Assembly: GCF_900177325.1 (NCBI RefSeq)
Contig: NZ_FXBL01000004.1
Span: 1,922,001-1,986,000, forward strand
Reading direction: 5' to 3'
DNA: 64,000 nt
DNA from: Mesorhizobium australicum
GTDB taxonomy: Bacteria > Pseudomonadota > Alphaproteobacteria > Rhizobiales > Rhizobiaceae
A model generated the notes under the pieces. That model searched no databases. It had not been told where the DNA came from and was given only the letters and a program-made list of their open reading frames with translations. Of this stretch, positions 17,534-26,596 are shown in pieces. The translations under genes and the position numbers were made by a program. Positions within the stretch are counted from its first letter, which is position 1; each line of letters starts with the position of its first letter.

Positions 17534-17578
17534 GTGCGCGGCGGCGAGGTCGGAAGGGAGCGATTCAGCAGCGGACAC
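17534..17578 (-). pseudogene. IS66 TnpC, 5' stub
   Basis: A GTG at 17576-17578 (minus) opens the frame VSAAESLPSDLAAAH, typical of a TnpC N-terminus, and is cut after 15 codons by the IS21 element. It follows tnpB by 45 bp, the expected spacing. It belongs with the tnpC 3' remnant at 13507-14082. Confidence 0.6.
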
Positions 17579-17623
17579 AGGGCGATGGAATCACATCCAC
17601 CGCCATGTGCAAGGCTAAAGTCT

Positions 17624-17971
17624 TCAGCCAGTCGCCGTCGGCCGCCAAGTCTTCTGCGGCATGCGCCAGTCGATGCCTTCGAGCAGATAGCCGAGCTGCG
17701 CCGACGTGATCGTGACCGCGCCGTCGGCCGGCGACGGCCAGATGAAGCGGCCGCGCTCGAGCTTCTTCGAGAACAGACAGGCGCCCTGGCCGTCGTGCCA
17801 CAGAACCTTGATCAGATCGCCGCGGCGACCGCGGAAGACGAACAGGTGACCATTGTGCGGATCACGCTTCAGCGTCTCCTGCACCACCAGAGCCAGGCCC
17901 GGAAACCCTTTCCTCATGTCGGTGTGACCTGTCGCCAGCCACACCCGCACGCCGCTCGGAACCGGGATCAT
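17624..17971 (-). CDS. tnpB: IS66 family accessory protein TnpB
   Basis: This 115-residue protein has the TnpB signature: [60 protein letters not shown] and LEGIDWR near the end. It overlaps tnpA by 4 bp. Intact itself, but its element lacks a complete tnpC. Confidence 0.93.
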   Translation of the reverse strand: MIPVPSGVRVWLATGHTDMRKGFPGLALVVQETLKRDPHNGHLFVFRGRRGDLIKVLWHDGQGACLFSKKLERGRFIWPSPADGAVTITSAQLGYLLEGIDWRMPQKTWRPTATG

Positions 17972-18372
17972 CGCGACCCGAGTGCGTCCAGAACGCGCCG
18001 CAGCGCTTCCGCATCCACGTCACGGTCGACGCGGACGCGGCGCCCGCCGCCAAGCTCGATCTCGATGACGCCGCTCTTGCGGCGACGTCGGCCGGGAGAC
18101 GCCGATGCCGCCGGCGCCTCAACCGCGGGCGGCAGGGTAGCAGCAGGAACGATCTCGACCGGAACCAATTGCGATGAACTGGCATCGACCCGATCACACA
18201 GCTCCTTGCGCCATCGAAAGAGCTGGCTGACGTGAATGCCCGCCGATCGCGCGACTTCCGACACCGATACGCCGGGCTCGAACGACGCCGCGACCAGGCG
18301 CTCCTTCTCCTCCCGCGACCACCGCCGGCGCCTCTCAACCGACGTGATCACCTCCACCCGCGGCATCGTCAT
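17968..18372 (-). CDS. tnpA: IS66 family accessory protein TnpA (helix-turn-helix)
   Basis: This 134-residue protein shows the HTH block [23 protein letters not shown] with [22 protein letters not shown], a Pro/Ala linker, then a basic patch and [29 protein letters not shown]. It is the first gene of the second IS66 element and differs clearly from the tnpA at 3203, so the two IS66 elements are distinct types. Confidence 0.9.
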   Translation of the reverse strand: MTMPRVEVITSVERRRRWSREEKERLVAASFEPGVSVSEVARSAGIHVSQLFRWRKELCDRVDASSSQLVPVEIVPAATLPPAVEAPAASASPGRRRRKSGVIEIELGGGRRVRVDRDVDAEALRRVLDALGSR

Positions 18373-18416
18373 AGGGCTACTCCTAGGATTATCCCTAGGA
18401 CTTCCGACGTTCGCCC

Positions 18417-18584
18417 TCAGCCCACAAGGCGGCCCTCACCGGAGGGATACCGTAAACACAACGCGCTGGTGAGTTGGGTGACGAGCCTGAGTTGCAGTCG
18501 CGGATCTTTCACGCCCGTTGCAGCCAGCAGCTGCGCGGGCGAGGTGGCAAGCGTTAGTTTGGCTTTCTCGGTCTTGGCGGCCAT
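18417..18584 (-). other. possible 5' gene fragment cut by IS66
   Basis: A frame opens at ATG 18582-18584 and reads MAAKTEKAKLTLATSPAQLL, then VKDPRLQLRLVTQLTSAL, before running into the IS66 right end at about 18445 and stopping at 18417. The first 45 codons have normal codon use, so this may be the start of a gene truncated by the IS. No family is recognised and no continuation was found at the left IS66 flank. Confidence 0.3.
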
Positions 18585-18860
18585 TCCGCGCCCCTGTCCT
18601 GGTCAGACCCAAGGTGCCGGTCTCGCAACTCGCCAATTCGTGGCGCGCCTAACGTGCTGGCGACTATGCGGTCGTAGTGCCTCTCCGCCAAGTCCGTTTC
18701 TCTAGTGTACATGGGATTGCTATTCGGTTCTCCCCTTTACCCCACCCCCCACCTCCTTCGGTGTGCGCAGAAGTGCGATAATACCGATAACCCCAGATAC
18801 ATCCGTGTAGGTGGAAGCACGACAATTGGCGGTCTTGAGGAAAGCGGAAGCGCCTGATCC

Positions 18861-20204
18861 TCACGCGGACGGCTCGACGGCAACGGCAATCCGGCGCTTG
18901 CCATGCTTGATCTTGACATAGCGCGTGGCCGAGTCAGGCCGAGGCTGCAGGGCCCGGTGGAACAGGACCGCATTTAGAAACACGAACGTTGCTCCTACCG
19001 CAGCTGTTCGCAAAGGGTAGTCGACGGTCGAATGCAGCAGGATGAACAGAATACCAAGGAAGGCCGCCTTCTGAAACTGATTGTGTCGAATTCGAAGCAC
19101 TTGGACCGAAACGAGGACGACATAGGCGATAACGAGCACTATCGCCGGCAGGCCGCCTTCGAAGGCCAATTCCAAGTAGTCATTGTGGGCGTGATTGGCA
19201 TAGGCTCGTCCGAGCGAAGCCGGGTCTTCGAAGAGCTGATAGGCCCGGCTGAAATTCCCGTAACCCACACCGAACAGCCAATTCTCCCAAATTCCATTCA
19301 TCGTGCCGTGGGCGAAGTCCCAGCGCGCATCGTCCTCCATCGCGCTGTTTCGTTGCTCGAACTGCGCCCAGGCGCCGAATCCGAAGATCCCCAAAGTCGC
19401 GACAAGCAACCCAATGCCGGCCACTGAGAAGCGCGACCGGGCATTGATAAAGACACCCGAGAGGATAATGGCTGCCAGGCCGATCGCCGCACCAGCGCGA
19501 GAGCCCGCCGCCAAGAGTACGAGCAAAACCACCAGCATCCCTAGGAGCGACCAGAGCCGCATGCCGCGGAAGGTGCCCACATAGACGAGAAACGGGATCG
19601 CCACATAGAGAAGCGACACGAAATGGTTCCGGTTGGCAAAGGTGCCGGCCGTGATCGTGTATGGCAAAACCCCTTCGATGCTGACCCGATCTGTGCCGGC
19701 ATACTGGATTGCGCCGGCGAGCGCCTGGCAGGCAATTCCGGCAATCAGGAAGGGCAGAAGGGCATGAACCTGCTCGCCCGGAAGCCGGGAGATGGCGAGC
19801 ATCAGAAAGACGAGTGCGCTCGCATAGGTGAGGTTGTCCACGGTGCGACCCACCCCAAGCGTAATCAGGTCGAAACCTGCTCCCGCTTCTGTTCGGCCTT
19901 GCGAAAAGGCTTCGCTGCGAACCAGATCCAACAGACCAGCTGGCAGGGGAATGAGCTGGATGAGGATGGCCGCCAGTATGGAGGCGCAATAGGCGAGCAC
20001 CTTTCTGTCGATCGGTTCACCCGCCGAGGCGGATAGTATTGGTGCCGCGACAAGAATTGTAAGCGTCTGAAGGAGCGCGTCGGTCCACATTCCGCTCGCT
20101 GCGCTTCCCCCCAGAAGGAGCGAGCAGACGAGGATAGAGCCAAGAAGGTATTTGCGCCATTCAGCTCCGATTTTGATCAACGGAAGCCCTCGTAACCGAG
20201 ACAT
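18861..20204 (-). CDS. O-antigen ligase/polymerase family membrane protein
   Basis: This multi-pass protein has about ten hydrophobic segments and the Wzy_C/ligase-type periplasmic motif HAHNDYLELAFEGGL near residue 345, preceded by NWLFGVGYGNFSRAY. It should polymerise or ligate polysaccharide repeat units at the outer face of the inner membrane. The start at ATG 20204 (MSRLRGLPLIKIG) overlaps the preceding gene by 44 bp; a longer frame opens at 20267. It is the last gene of the minus-strand export operon. The basic tail KIKHGKRRIAV is probably cytoplasmic. Confidence 0.8.
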   Translation of the reverse strand: MSRLRGLPLIKIGAEWRKYLLGSILVCSLLLGGSAASGMWTDALLQTLTILVAAPILSASAGEPIDRKVLAYCASILAAILIQLIPLPAGLLDLVRSEAFSQGRTEAGAGFDLITLGVGRTVDNLTYASALVFLMLAISRLPGEQVHALLPFLIAGIACQALAGAIQYAGTDRVSIEGVLPYTITAGTFANRNHFVSLLYVAIPFLVYVGTFRGMRLWSLLGMLVVLLVLLAAGSRAGAAIGLAAIILSGVFINARSRFSVAGIGLLVATLGIFGFGAWAQFEQRNSAMEDDARWDFAHGTMNGIWENWLFGVGYGNFSRAYQLFEDPASLGRAYANHAHNDYLELAFEGGLPAIVLVIAYVVLVSVQVLRIRHNQFQKAAFLGILFILLHSTVDYPLRTAAVGATFVFLNAVLFHRALQPRPDSATRYVKIKHGKRRIAVAVEPSA

Positions 20205-21438
20205 CGTGGAACACGACCTCGCCCGAATAGCGATAAGACCAGCTTTCGGCGACCAGGCCAGTTGCAAGCCTGATCGACTGTGCGGGGCAATCAGCCACCT
20301 CGAAGTCGGATTCGAGCGAGCTTTCGCGGTAGTTGCCTTCTGGCACCGTCAGGCGCACGAGCTCGCGGTTTGGAGCGCCGCAACTCACGATCAGGAATAG
20401 TTCCCGCGGCATTTTAAGGTTGAAGGCGGAGGCATTCACCGTGAGCCGGTATCGGCCTTGAGGCAGGACCAACGTCTGCATCAGAACGACCTCGCGGGCG
20501 GGTTTGTCGAGGAAGCGCAGGATTGCCCCATTGTAGGGGGGAGGCGCATCTGAGAACCTGATATCGGCTTCCGGTGTGTTGCGATACGTCCAGGCAAAGA
20601 TCTGTGGCTCTTGGGCCCGAGAAAAGCCCGAATTGTGCACAAACCCCGTCAGGTCTCTTTCCGCCTCGTTCAGTGACATCAAAAACAGTCTGTAGGCATC
20701 CGCGTAGTTGCCCTGACGCCAGTATCCATTGATGACGGCTGCCTTCTCGGAAGACGAGGCTGGCACCTGTGCTTGGGAGAGATCGAGCAAGAGCCGGTGG
20801 GCGAGGGGACGAAATTCATCGTGTTCTGCCAGATAATTCATCAGCCGCCCACGCCAAGGAAGCCCTTCTCCCGCAAGTTCGAGAAGGGTTGAATAGGCTT
20901 CCTCTTCCGTGATGAGGGTGCCGATGACAGGAGCCAACTCATTGAATCGTTCGGGCCATCGCCGGAACAGCGCGTCGGCCGTCCGAACAGCCTTTCCGTA
21001 AGAACCTCGTTCTACGGAAATGCGGATCACATTCAGAAGTGCATGAAACTCGGTTCGGGAGATCTTGTGCGCGGTATCGAAAAGCAAATTCGCCTTGACT
21101 TCGTCTCCCTTGCGCTTTTCCAGCTCGGCAAGGCTGCTGAAGAAGCGTGCATCGATAGGATCGAGAGCAAGCCCCATTCTGGCCTCACCTTCTACATCTG
21201 CGACTTGCTTGTTCCCGTTCAACGCATCGCCAATCAGGGCAACGCGGGCCTCAGTATTGAGGGGAAATATTGAAAGAGCTTGTTCGGGATTGATTGTTTC
21301 AAAATGCCGGCTTAAGGCGCCGAGCAACACGGTTGAAAGCAGCGCGCATGCGCATGCCCAGACCGATAGCCGCCGTATCCAGGTCAGGGTTTCGCTTGTC
21401 CTCTCCACCGCTTTGACCCTCCAGCTTTGGCGTCTCAT
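20161..21438 (-). CDS. TPR-like exopolysaccharide cluster protein
   Basis: A membrane anchor lies at about residues 27-46 (LSVWACACALLSTVLLGALS). A helical, TPR-like region follows (DPIDARFFSSLAELEKRKGDEVKANLLFDTA; YGKAVRTADALFRRWPERF), then a C-terminal beta-rich domain (FLDKPAREVVLMQTLVLPQGRYRLTV, to VVFHDVSVT) that looks carbohydrate-binding-like. No named family is recognised. Its start (ATG 21438; GTG 21408 is possible) lies at least 110 bp inside the 3' end of the Wzc gene, so it is likely translationally coupled. The context suggests a periplasmic helper of polysaccharide assembly. Confidence 0.7.
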   Translation of the reverse strand: MRRQSWRVKAVERTSETLTWIRRLSVWACACALLSTVLLGALSRHFETINPEQALSIFPLNTEARVALIGDALNGNKQVADVEGEARMGLALDPIDARFFSSLAELEKRKGDEVKANLLFDTAHKISRTEFHALLNVIRISVERGSYGKAVRTADALFRRWPERFNELAPVIGTLITEEEAYSTLLELAGEGLPWRGRLMNYLAEHDEFRPLAHRLLLDLSQAQVPASSSEKAAVINGYWRQGNYADAYRLFLMSLNEAERDLTGFVHNSGFSRAQEPQIFAWTYRNTPEADIRFSDAPPPYNGAILRFLDKPAREVVLMQTLVLPQGRYRLTVNASAFNLKMPRELFLIVSCGAPNRELVRLTVPEGNYRESSLESDFEVADCPAQSIRLATGLVAESWSYRYSGEVVFHDVSVTRASVDQNRS

Positions 21439-23680
21439 TGCCGTAGGCATAGTAGCTATAATTCATGTACTTGTAGGCGTAGTTGTAGTCGAACTTCCCT
21501 ATGCTGAACTTCGACAGACTAGCGCCCACCACATGAGTTCCCGCGGCCCGTAGCCGCTTCAGCGCGTTCTTGACGGAGTTACGAGATACTTGATTGGAGG
21601 AAACAACCAGAAGCGCGGCCTGCGTTAGCCTGCCAAGCAGCGGCGCATCCGACAAGCCGACCACCGGCGGGGCGTCAACGAGAACCAGGTCGAACCGCGT
21701 CGACATAGAATTTAGAAGCATTGCCATCCTGGCGGAGGACAAGAGGTCCGCCGGGTTCGGCGGAATCGTACCGGACGACATGATCCAGACATTGCTGCCG
21801 GGGGCGGTTTGGCGAAGAATTCTCGGAAGATCTTCCCGGCTTGCGCTGTTCGTCAGGAGGTTGCTCAAACCCAGCGTGTTGTTCGTCTTGAAGAGCCGAT
21901 GCATGTTCGGCTTGCGCAGATCGGCATCGATTACCAGAACTTTCTGGCCGAGGGCCGCAAAATCCTCCGCAAGCTTGTAAACCGTCGTAGATTTGCCCTC
22001 GGAAGGTTCAGCGCTCGTAATCATCAAGGTCTTGGGCATGCCCTCGGCTCCGGAAAACTGCAGCGAGGTTCGAAGTGAGCGGTAGGCTTCCGAAAGGGCG
22101 GATTGTGGATCCGCCAGATCGGCCTGCAAACTCTTGTCGTCCACCAGGGGGACGACTCCCATGACAGGGAGGCCAAGGCCCTTCTCGACTTGGTCGGGAT
22201 TGACGAAGGTGTTGTTGAGGAGTTCCAGCAGATAGATGACCGCCGCGCTGATCATCATTCCAAGTGCCAGTGCAATCGCGAGATTGAGGGTTAGGCGAGG
22301 CGAAAAGGGAGAGCGCGGCGTAACGGCGTTATCGACCAGAGTGGCCGTTTGTGTCCGAAGCTCTGAACCGACGCCGGCCTCGTTCAGCTTCGAGATCAGG
22401 CTGTCGTATTGAGAACGGTTCGAATCGACCTCTCGCCGCAGGATAGTATACTGGATATTCTTGTCCTGGAAAGCGATCTGCTGCTTCTCGAGTTCTGCAA
22501 TCTTCTCGCGAAGGTCGTTCTCCCTTGAAACGGCTTCTTCAAAGCGTATCTTCACGCCTTCGGCAATGATCGTGACACCATCATCATACTGCTTCGACAG
22601 CTCGTCGATTTGTGCCCGGAGTTGCACCATCTCCGGGAAGCCCGGCTTGAAGGTTGGGAGCTTTTGCTGATACTCGCCCCGCAATTTGGCGATTTCGCCC
22701 CTTAGATTCTGCAGACCTTCGCTTGACAACACGTCCTGGAGACTGGCCGCCCGCCCGGCATCGATCTGCTGAACAAGCAGCCCGTAGTTGAGCCGATCCT
22801 CGACCGCTTTGGACAGCGACGTATTGATCTGTTCAATGCTGGCGGCAATCAGCGAGCGCTCGCTGCCGGTAACCGTGATTCCCTGCTCCTTTGCGTATTG
22901 TACAAGCGCGCGTTCGGATTCCTGCAGGCGCTCCTTCACCTGAAGCACCTGCTCCTGGATGAATTGGCGCGCAAGACCGGACGTCTCGCTGGTGTTGTCG
23001 ACACGCTGATCGATATAGCTCTGAGCGACTTGGTTTGCGATTTTGCTGGCGTAATCCGGGCTCTGATTTCGAAATGTGATCGAGATGAGGCTGGTATTCG
23101 TGACCAGTTCGACAGAAAGCCCATCGAGGACGCGTCCGACGGCGATCCGCTCGCGATCTTCCGGAGGAATATTTTCCAGGCTTGGCGTGCTGCTCAGCCC
23201 GAAAGCGCGATTGAAGATATTGGCCACGGAGAAATCGGGCGCAGGAAAAAGGAAATCCGCCCTTTCGCTCAAACCGAGCTCATAGACAACACGCTGGGCA
23301 AGCGACCGGCTTCTCAGCCGTTCGCGGGCGGTCAGAAAGGCGCGAACATCGCTCGTCTCCGATATGACCTCGAGATCCTGTATGACGCGCGCAGAAGGGC
23401 TCATGACCTCGAGTTGCGCAGTCGCCTGGTATTTCGGCGTCTGCATCAAGGTAATGACGACACCGGACACCAATCCCATTGCCAGCAGAAAGGTGATCAG
23501 CCAGCGATACTGGACAACGTAGATCAGAAGATGGAGGGGGTTGAAGCCATTCTCGTGTTCCTGGTCGAACGGTCCGTAGCCTTGCGGATGCCCATAGAAG
23601 GAATCGCGCATCGGGTCCATCGGAAGCCCGCCATTGGGGGTCCATCCGGCTGCTGGCATGGGGTTCGTTCGATCGAGCAC
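21299..23680 (-). CDS. polysaccharide co-polymerase and BY-kinase (Wzc/ExoP-like)
   Basis: This 793-residue protein combines a Wzz chain-length domain with a bacterial tyrosine kinase. A first membrane segment lies at about 52-75, a long periplasmic coiled-coil region with GNVR-type sequence at about 210-430, and a second membrane segment near 465-490. The kinase has Walker A SAEPSEGKSTT (about 555-565), A' VLVIDADLRKPN (about 585) and B LVLVDAPP (about 665). A Tyr-rich cluster FDYNYAYKYMNYSYYAYG near 730-745 is the autophosphorylation tail. It works with the Wza-like exporter and the PHP phosphatase just upstream in the operon. Confidence 0.93.
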   Translation of the reverse strand: MLDRTNPMPAAGWTPNGGLPMDPMRDSFYGHPQGYGPFDQEHENGFNPLHLLIYVVQYRWLITFLLAMGLVSGVVITLMQTPKYQATAQLEVMSPSARVIQDLEVISETSDVRAFLTARERLRSRSLAQRVVYELGLSERADFLFPAPDFSVANIFNRAFGLSSTPSLENIPPEDRERIAVGRVLDGLSVELVTNTSLISITFRNQSPDYASKIANQVAQSYIDQRVDNTSETSGLARQFIQEQVLQVKERLQESERALVQYAKEQGITVTGSERSLIAASIEQINTSLSKAVEDRLNYGLLVQQIDAGRAASLQDVLSSEGLQNLRGEIAKLRGEYQQKLPTFKPGFPEMVQLRAQIDELSKQYDDGVTIIAEGVKIRFEEAVSRENDLREKIAELEKQQIAFQDKNIQYTILRREVDSNRSQYDSLISKLNEAGVGSELRTQTATLVDNAVTPRSPFSPRLTLNLAIALALGMMISAAVIYLLELLNNTFVNPDQVEKGLGLPVMGVVPLVDDKSLQADLADPQSALSEAYRSLRTSLQFSGAEGMPKTLMITSAEPSEGKSTTVYKLAEDFAALGQKVLVIDADLRKPNMHRLFKTNNTLGLSNLLTNSASREDLPRILRQTAPGSNVWIMSSGTIPPNPADLLSSARMAMLLNSMSTRFDLVLVDAPPVVGLSDAPLLGRLTQAALLVVSSNQVSRNSVKNALKRLRAAGTHVVGASLSKFSIGKFDYNYAYKYMNYSYYAYGNETPKLEGQSGGEDKRNPDLDTAAIGLGMRMRAAFNRVARRLKPAF

Positions 23681-23716
23681 CCGTGTTCGTTCCCTCTCCT
23701 AGCCTATTGACGGGAT

Positions 23717-24478
23717 CTAGAGACCCATTGCGGTGAGCCGACCGACAGATGTCGCAACGCCAAGGGCTTCCTTCAGATTCTGAAACGCCACACGCGAAGA
23801 GGATGGGAACACCACCACAACGTCTCCCCCGTACAGATTAGGTGCGTTGCGCCGCCCGCTCTTTATCGCAGACACGTCGTAATTTGCTACAAGTTTCTGG
23901 GATCCCGCTTGCCGAAAGACATAGACCTTCTTTTCATCTGCGACGGGACTGAAACCGCCGGCAAGCGCGACCGCGTCAAGCAGCGAGGCGGACGGCGGCA
24001 GCGGGAATACGCCGGCACGACGGACCTCCCCATCCACAGTCACCCGATTGGCCGCCGATTCCTTTACGAGAACGGAGACCTGCGGCGACTGCAGGAAGTC
24101 GCGGCCATAGGCAATCTTGACGTCGTTTTCAAACGTTCGAACAGACTTGCCTGCTGCCGGAATAACGCCGATCAGGGGCAGCGACACGCGGCCGACACTA
24201 TCGACCTGAGCGGTGCGTGAGAGGTCGGGAACCTGAAAGACAGAGACTTCCAAAATGTCTCCCGGTGCGATCGGTCTCTCCGTTCCGCCGGCAGTATCTT
24301 CGGGGACAGGCAATTCCGAGACGACCCTAAGGTCCCTGTCTCCCGAAGCTGGTGGGGCGGCGGCCGGCTTCGACCCGACGCCCGCGAGGGAGCCTTCAGA
24401 CGACGACATGCAGCCAGCTGCCAAAAGCAGCAGCAGGAGGGTGGCGAAAGCCAAGGCGCGGTGCGAAAAGCCGTTCAC
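23717..24478 (-). CDS. polysaccharide export outer-membrane lipoprotein (Wza/GumB-like)
   Basis: This 253-residue protein starts with a lipoprotein signal ending in LLLLAAGCMSS (lipobox Cys about residue 23). The Poly_export domain follows (ERPIAPGDILEVSVFQVPDLSRTAQVDSVGRVSLPLIG), then an SLBB-type beta-grasp region (VTVDGEVRRAGVFPLP, SLLDAVALAGGF). It should form the outer-membrane channel for the polymer. Its start overlaps the stop of the phosphatase gene by 4 bp, and Wzc follows after 36 bp. Confidence 0.9.
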   Translation of the reverse strand: MNGFSHRALAFATLLLLLLAAGCMSSSEGSLAGVGSKPAAAPPASGDRDLRVVSELPVPEDTAGGTERPIAPGDILEVSVFQVPDLSRTAQVDSVGRVSLPLIGVIPAAGKSVRTFENDVKIAYGRDFLQSPQVSVLVKESAANRVTVDGEVRRAGVFPLPPSASLLDAVALAGGFSPVADEKKVYVFRQAGSQKLVANYDVSAIKSGRRNAPNLYGGDVVVVFPSSSRVAFQNLKEALGVATSVGRLTAMGL

Positions 24479-25290
24479 GCTTCGCGCCTCCTCAAAAGAC
24501 GTCCAACCAGACCGGAAATACCGGAAGCAGCTTCCCGGTCATTGTTAGAAATCTCTTTGTCGGCGCCAACAGCAGTCAACGGGCGATCCATCACGATCAT
24601 TGCCGGCCTGTCAAAGACCATGCGCCGCGCCTCGTCAGCTCCAAGCCGTTGTTCAACAAGCTGACGCGCCTTAGATAGAATCGGTGGCCGACTCTTTGTG
24701 TTGTGGCTGTCTGTGGCCAAAATATCGACTCGTCCCTCATCAAGCATGCGCTCGGCGAAATAGCGTGCTGACTTGCCAAAATTCCCCGTCAACGATGCAG
24801 CCGTTACCTGCATAAGACACCCGCGCGCATTAATTCTGGCAATCACGTCGAAATGGGAGTGAATCCAGGATAGGCGTTCAGGATGTGTCAATATCGGACA
24901 GAACCCGGCCGCAATAAGGCGAACGACAAGTTCCTCCAGTCGAGGCGGAACAACATGATGTGGTGGTTCAAATAGGAAATAGCGTGAATTGTTAAGAGTG
25001 GGAATTTGTTTCTCCGAGATCTTTGTGACCAGATCGGGAGCGGCGTGGACGTCGGCGCCTACAATCAAATTCAGCGCGATATTTTCGTGCTTCAGAGCCT
25101 CACTCAGTAACTTGACCGCTGTCGTTATCTTATCATGGCCATTGTCATAGAGGCCCGGCACGATGTGCGGCGTGCAGGCCATCACTTGGATTCCGTCATT
25201 GACGGCCAAGCGCGCCATGGAAATGGACTCCGCCAAGCTGGCTGACCCGTCGTCTATTCCCGGCAAGATATGTGAGTGCAGATCGATCAT
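24475..25290 (-). CDS. PHP-type protein-tyrosine phosphatase (CpsB/YwqE-like)
   Basis: This 271-residue enzyme has the PHP metal-binding motifs: DLHSHILPGIDDG at the N-terminus, ACTPHIVPG near 45, THPERLSW near 135 and ATDSHNTKSRPP near 190. It should dephosphorylate the Tyr cluster of the Wzc-like kinase and so control polymer length or export. It is coupled to the Wza gene through a 4-bp overlap. Confidence 0.9.
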   Translation of the reverse strand: MIDLHSHILPGIDDGSASLAESISMARLAVNDGIQVMACTPHIVPGLYDNGHDKITTAVKLLSEALKHENIALNLIVGADVHAAPDLVTKISEKQIPTLNNSRYFLFEPPHHVVPPRLEELVVRLIAAGFCPILTHPERLSWIHSHFDVIARINARGCLMQVTAASLTGNFGKSARYFAERMLDEGRVDILATDSHNTKSRPPILSKARQLVEQRLGADEARRMVFDRPAMIVMDRPLTAVGADKEISNNDREAASGISGLVGRLLRRREA

Positions 25291-25374
25291 AGCCCTCTCC
25301 TAGACAGATGAGGGCAATCATCCAAACATTCGCCACCAATCACAGTTCTGCGGATCGGCGCATATAAGTTCCAG

Positions 25375-25869
25375 CTACGGACTGACAGGAACATCATCGC
25401 GGCGGTCTAATACTACATCGCCGAGAATAGCCCCCGCTGCAAGCGTCCCGAAAATCGCCAGCGGAGCTTTTGAACCTAAAACGCCGGCGGGCTGGACAGA
25501 GGCATCCGTCACAGCGACGCAAAGAGCGCCATCAACTGGCTGCAGTGTCATCTCCGTCTGAGCGACGAGACTGAGTGCGCAAGTCCCGATTGAGAGGGAA
25601 GCCGAGCTTTGCGGGCCAACCGATAACTGATCACCCATTCGAAGAGGTACCCCAGACGCAGCTCTCTGAGGGCCGCCAGAACCGGTCAGCACCACAGTGC
25701 CAGAAACGTCCGTGAGTCGGCCAATTGGACCCGCCGCCGGGAGCGCGGCCCCGGGAACCACGCATTCGCAATTGGCACCTTGAGCCATCGCGCCGGAACC
25801 TGCCGAGAGAATCATCGTCCCAAAGAGGGCCACACTTCCGACGACACCAAGGAGGTTGGACTGACGCAT
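25375..25869 (-). CDS. secreted FecR-like small protein, paralogue of 25894-26373
   Basis: A signal peptide (LLGVVGSVALFGTMILSAGSGAMA) is followed by a Cys pair in NCECVVPGA. A FecR-like beta region comes next (IGRLTDVSGTVVLTGSGGPQRAASGVPLRMGDQLSVGPQSSASLSIG), with Cys in GTCALSL and GALCVAV. The C-terminus has a hydrophobic stretch (LAIFGTLAAGAILGDVVL) and ends PVSP. FecR-type domains often bind glycans or pass signals at the envelope. Its neighbour has the same layout, so the two arose by duplication. RBS GAGG precedes ATG 25869. Confidence 0.7.
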   Translation of the reverse strand: MRQSNLLGVVGSVALFGTMILSAGSGAMAQGANCECVVPGAALPAAGPIGRLTDVSGTVVLTGSGGPQRAASGVPLRMGDQLSVGPQSSASLSIGTCALSLVAQTEMTLQPVDGALCVAVTDASVQPAGVLGSKAPLAIFGTLAAGAILGDVVLDRRDDVPVSP

Positions 25870-25893
25870 GATGTTACCTCATTAGAACGGGGA

Positions 25894-26373
25894 TCAAGGA
25901 CTAACAGGATTGTCGCTTCCGAGCGACAGGATAATAGCCGCCCCTCCTGCCAGAGCCACGCCACCTAGGATCAGGGGCCCGGCCTGGCCGAAGATCGGGG
26001 CGCCGGCGTCGCTGACCGCAACACAGATGTTGCCGTTGACCGGCGACATGGTCATTTCTGTCTTGGCGGTCAACCTTTGAGAGCAGCTGCCGACCACGAA
26101 GGCCGCCGAACTCGCTGGACCAACCGTCAGCGTATCGCCAAGCCGAAGCGGCGCGCCTGCAACAGCTCGTCCCGGGCCGGCAGGGCCGGACAGCGTTACA
26201 TTGTTGCCCGAAATATCCACCACCCGCCCCACAGGAGTTCCAGGGGACGACGCCTGCGGCACGAGACAGGTGCAATCGGCGATCTGAGCCTGGGCAAAGC
26301 CACCTGTAAACGCGACAGCAAGCGAAAAGATTGCCGCCAGTCCGCCTCTAAAGCAGTAAGTTACCCCAATCAT
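25894..26373 (-). CDS. secreted FecR-like small protein, paralogue of 25375-25869
   Basis: ATG 26373 gives a signal peptide (RGGLAAIFSLAVAFTGGFAQA) and has AAGAAGG upstream; the frame is open further to 26463. The mature part mirrors the neighbouring gene: DCTCLVPQA, VGRVVDISGNNVTLSG, GAPLRLGDTLTVGPASSAAFVVGSC, NGNICVAVSDAG. A hydrophobic C-terminal segment (LILGGVALAGGAAIILSL) and the ending DNPVSP follow. The conserved last residues after a membrane-like helix could be a sorting or anchoring signal. Confidence 0.7.
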   Translation of the reverse strand: MIGVTYCFRGGLAAIFSLAVAFTGGFAQAQIADCTCLVPQASSPGTPVGRVVDISGNNVTLSGPAGPGRAVAGAPLRLGDTLTVGPASSAAFVVGSCSQRLTAKTEMTMSPVNGNICVAVSDAGAPIFGQAGPLILGGVALAGGAAIILSLGSDNPVSP

Positions 26374-26539
26374 TAGACGCCTTCTTCTATCCCCAACACC
26401 TAATATAAGTTTTACCTCATTCGCAGCTGCAGCACAAGCACGCATCCTGCCTTCGAGGTCCATGTTTGCAGAATCGTTAGCAAATCACACGCGGCCGGAA
26501 ATCGTTCGTTCTTATTTCCGCGCTTTGCCCGAGAGATTT

Positions 26540-26596
26540 GGGGAGGGTGGAATGTAAGAATTGGGATTCGGTCCGATTCTTAACAAATCCCTCCCC
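26540..26596 (-). promoter_or_regulatory. large imperfect hairpin between nusG-like gene and the export genes
   Basis: Outer arms GGGGAGGG (26540-26547) and CCCTCCCC (26589-26596) are perfect complements. Inner arms AAGAAT (26556-26561) and ATTCTT (26576-26581) nest inside. It lies in the 410-bp gap after the NusG-like gene, on the path of transcription into the operon. No long T run follows in either direction, so it is more likely a leader structure or pause site than a simple terminator. The rest of 26374-26783 holds no gene I can support. Confidence 0.5.

Larger units (their letters stand above)
12900..18445 (-). mobile_element. second IS66-family element, split by IS21 DNA
   Basis: tnpA (18372), tnpB and a short tnpC start lie at the right. 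The tnpC 3' part and a pRiA4b ORF-3 cargo gene lie at the left. IS21 sequence fills 14083-17533. The right end is probably near 18445 (GTATCCCTCCGGTGAGGG read inward). I could not find a matching left end or target duplication, so the left limit (about 12,880-12,960) is a guess. The element is dead because tnpC is cut and lacks its middle. Confidence 0.7.
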
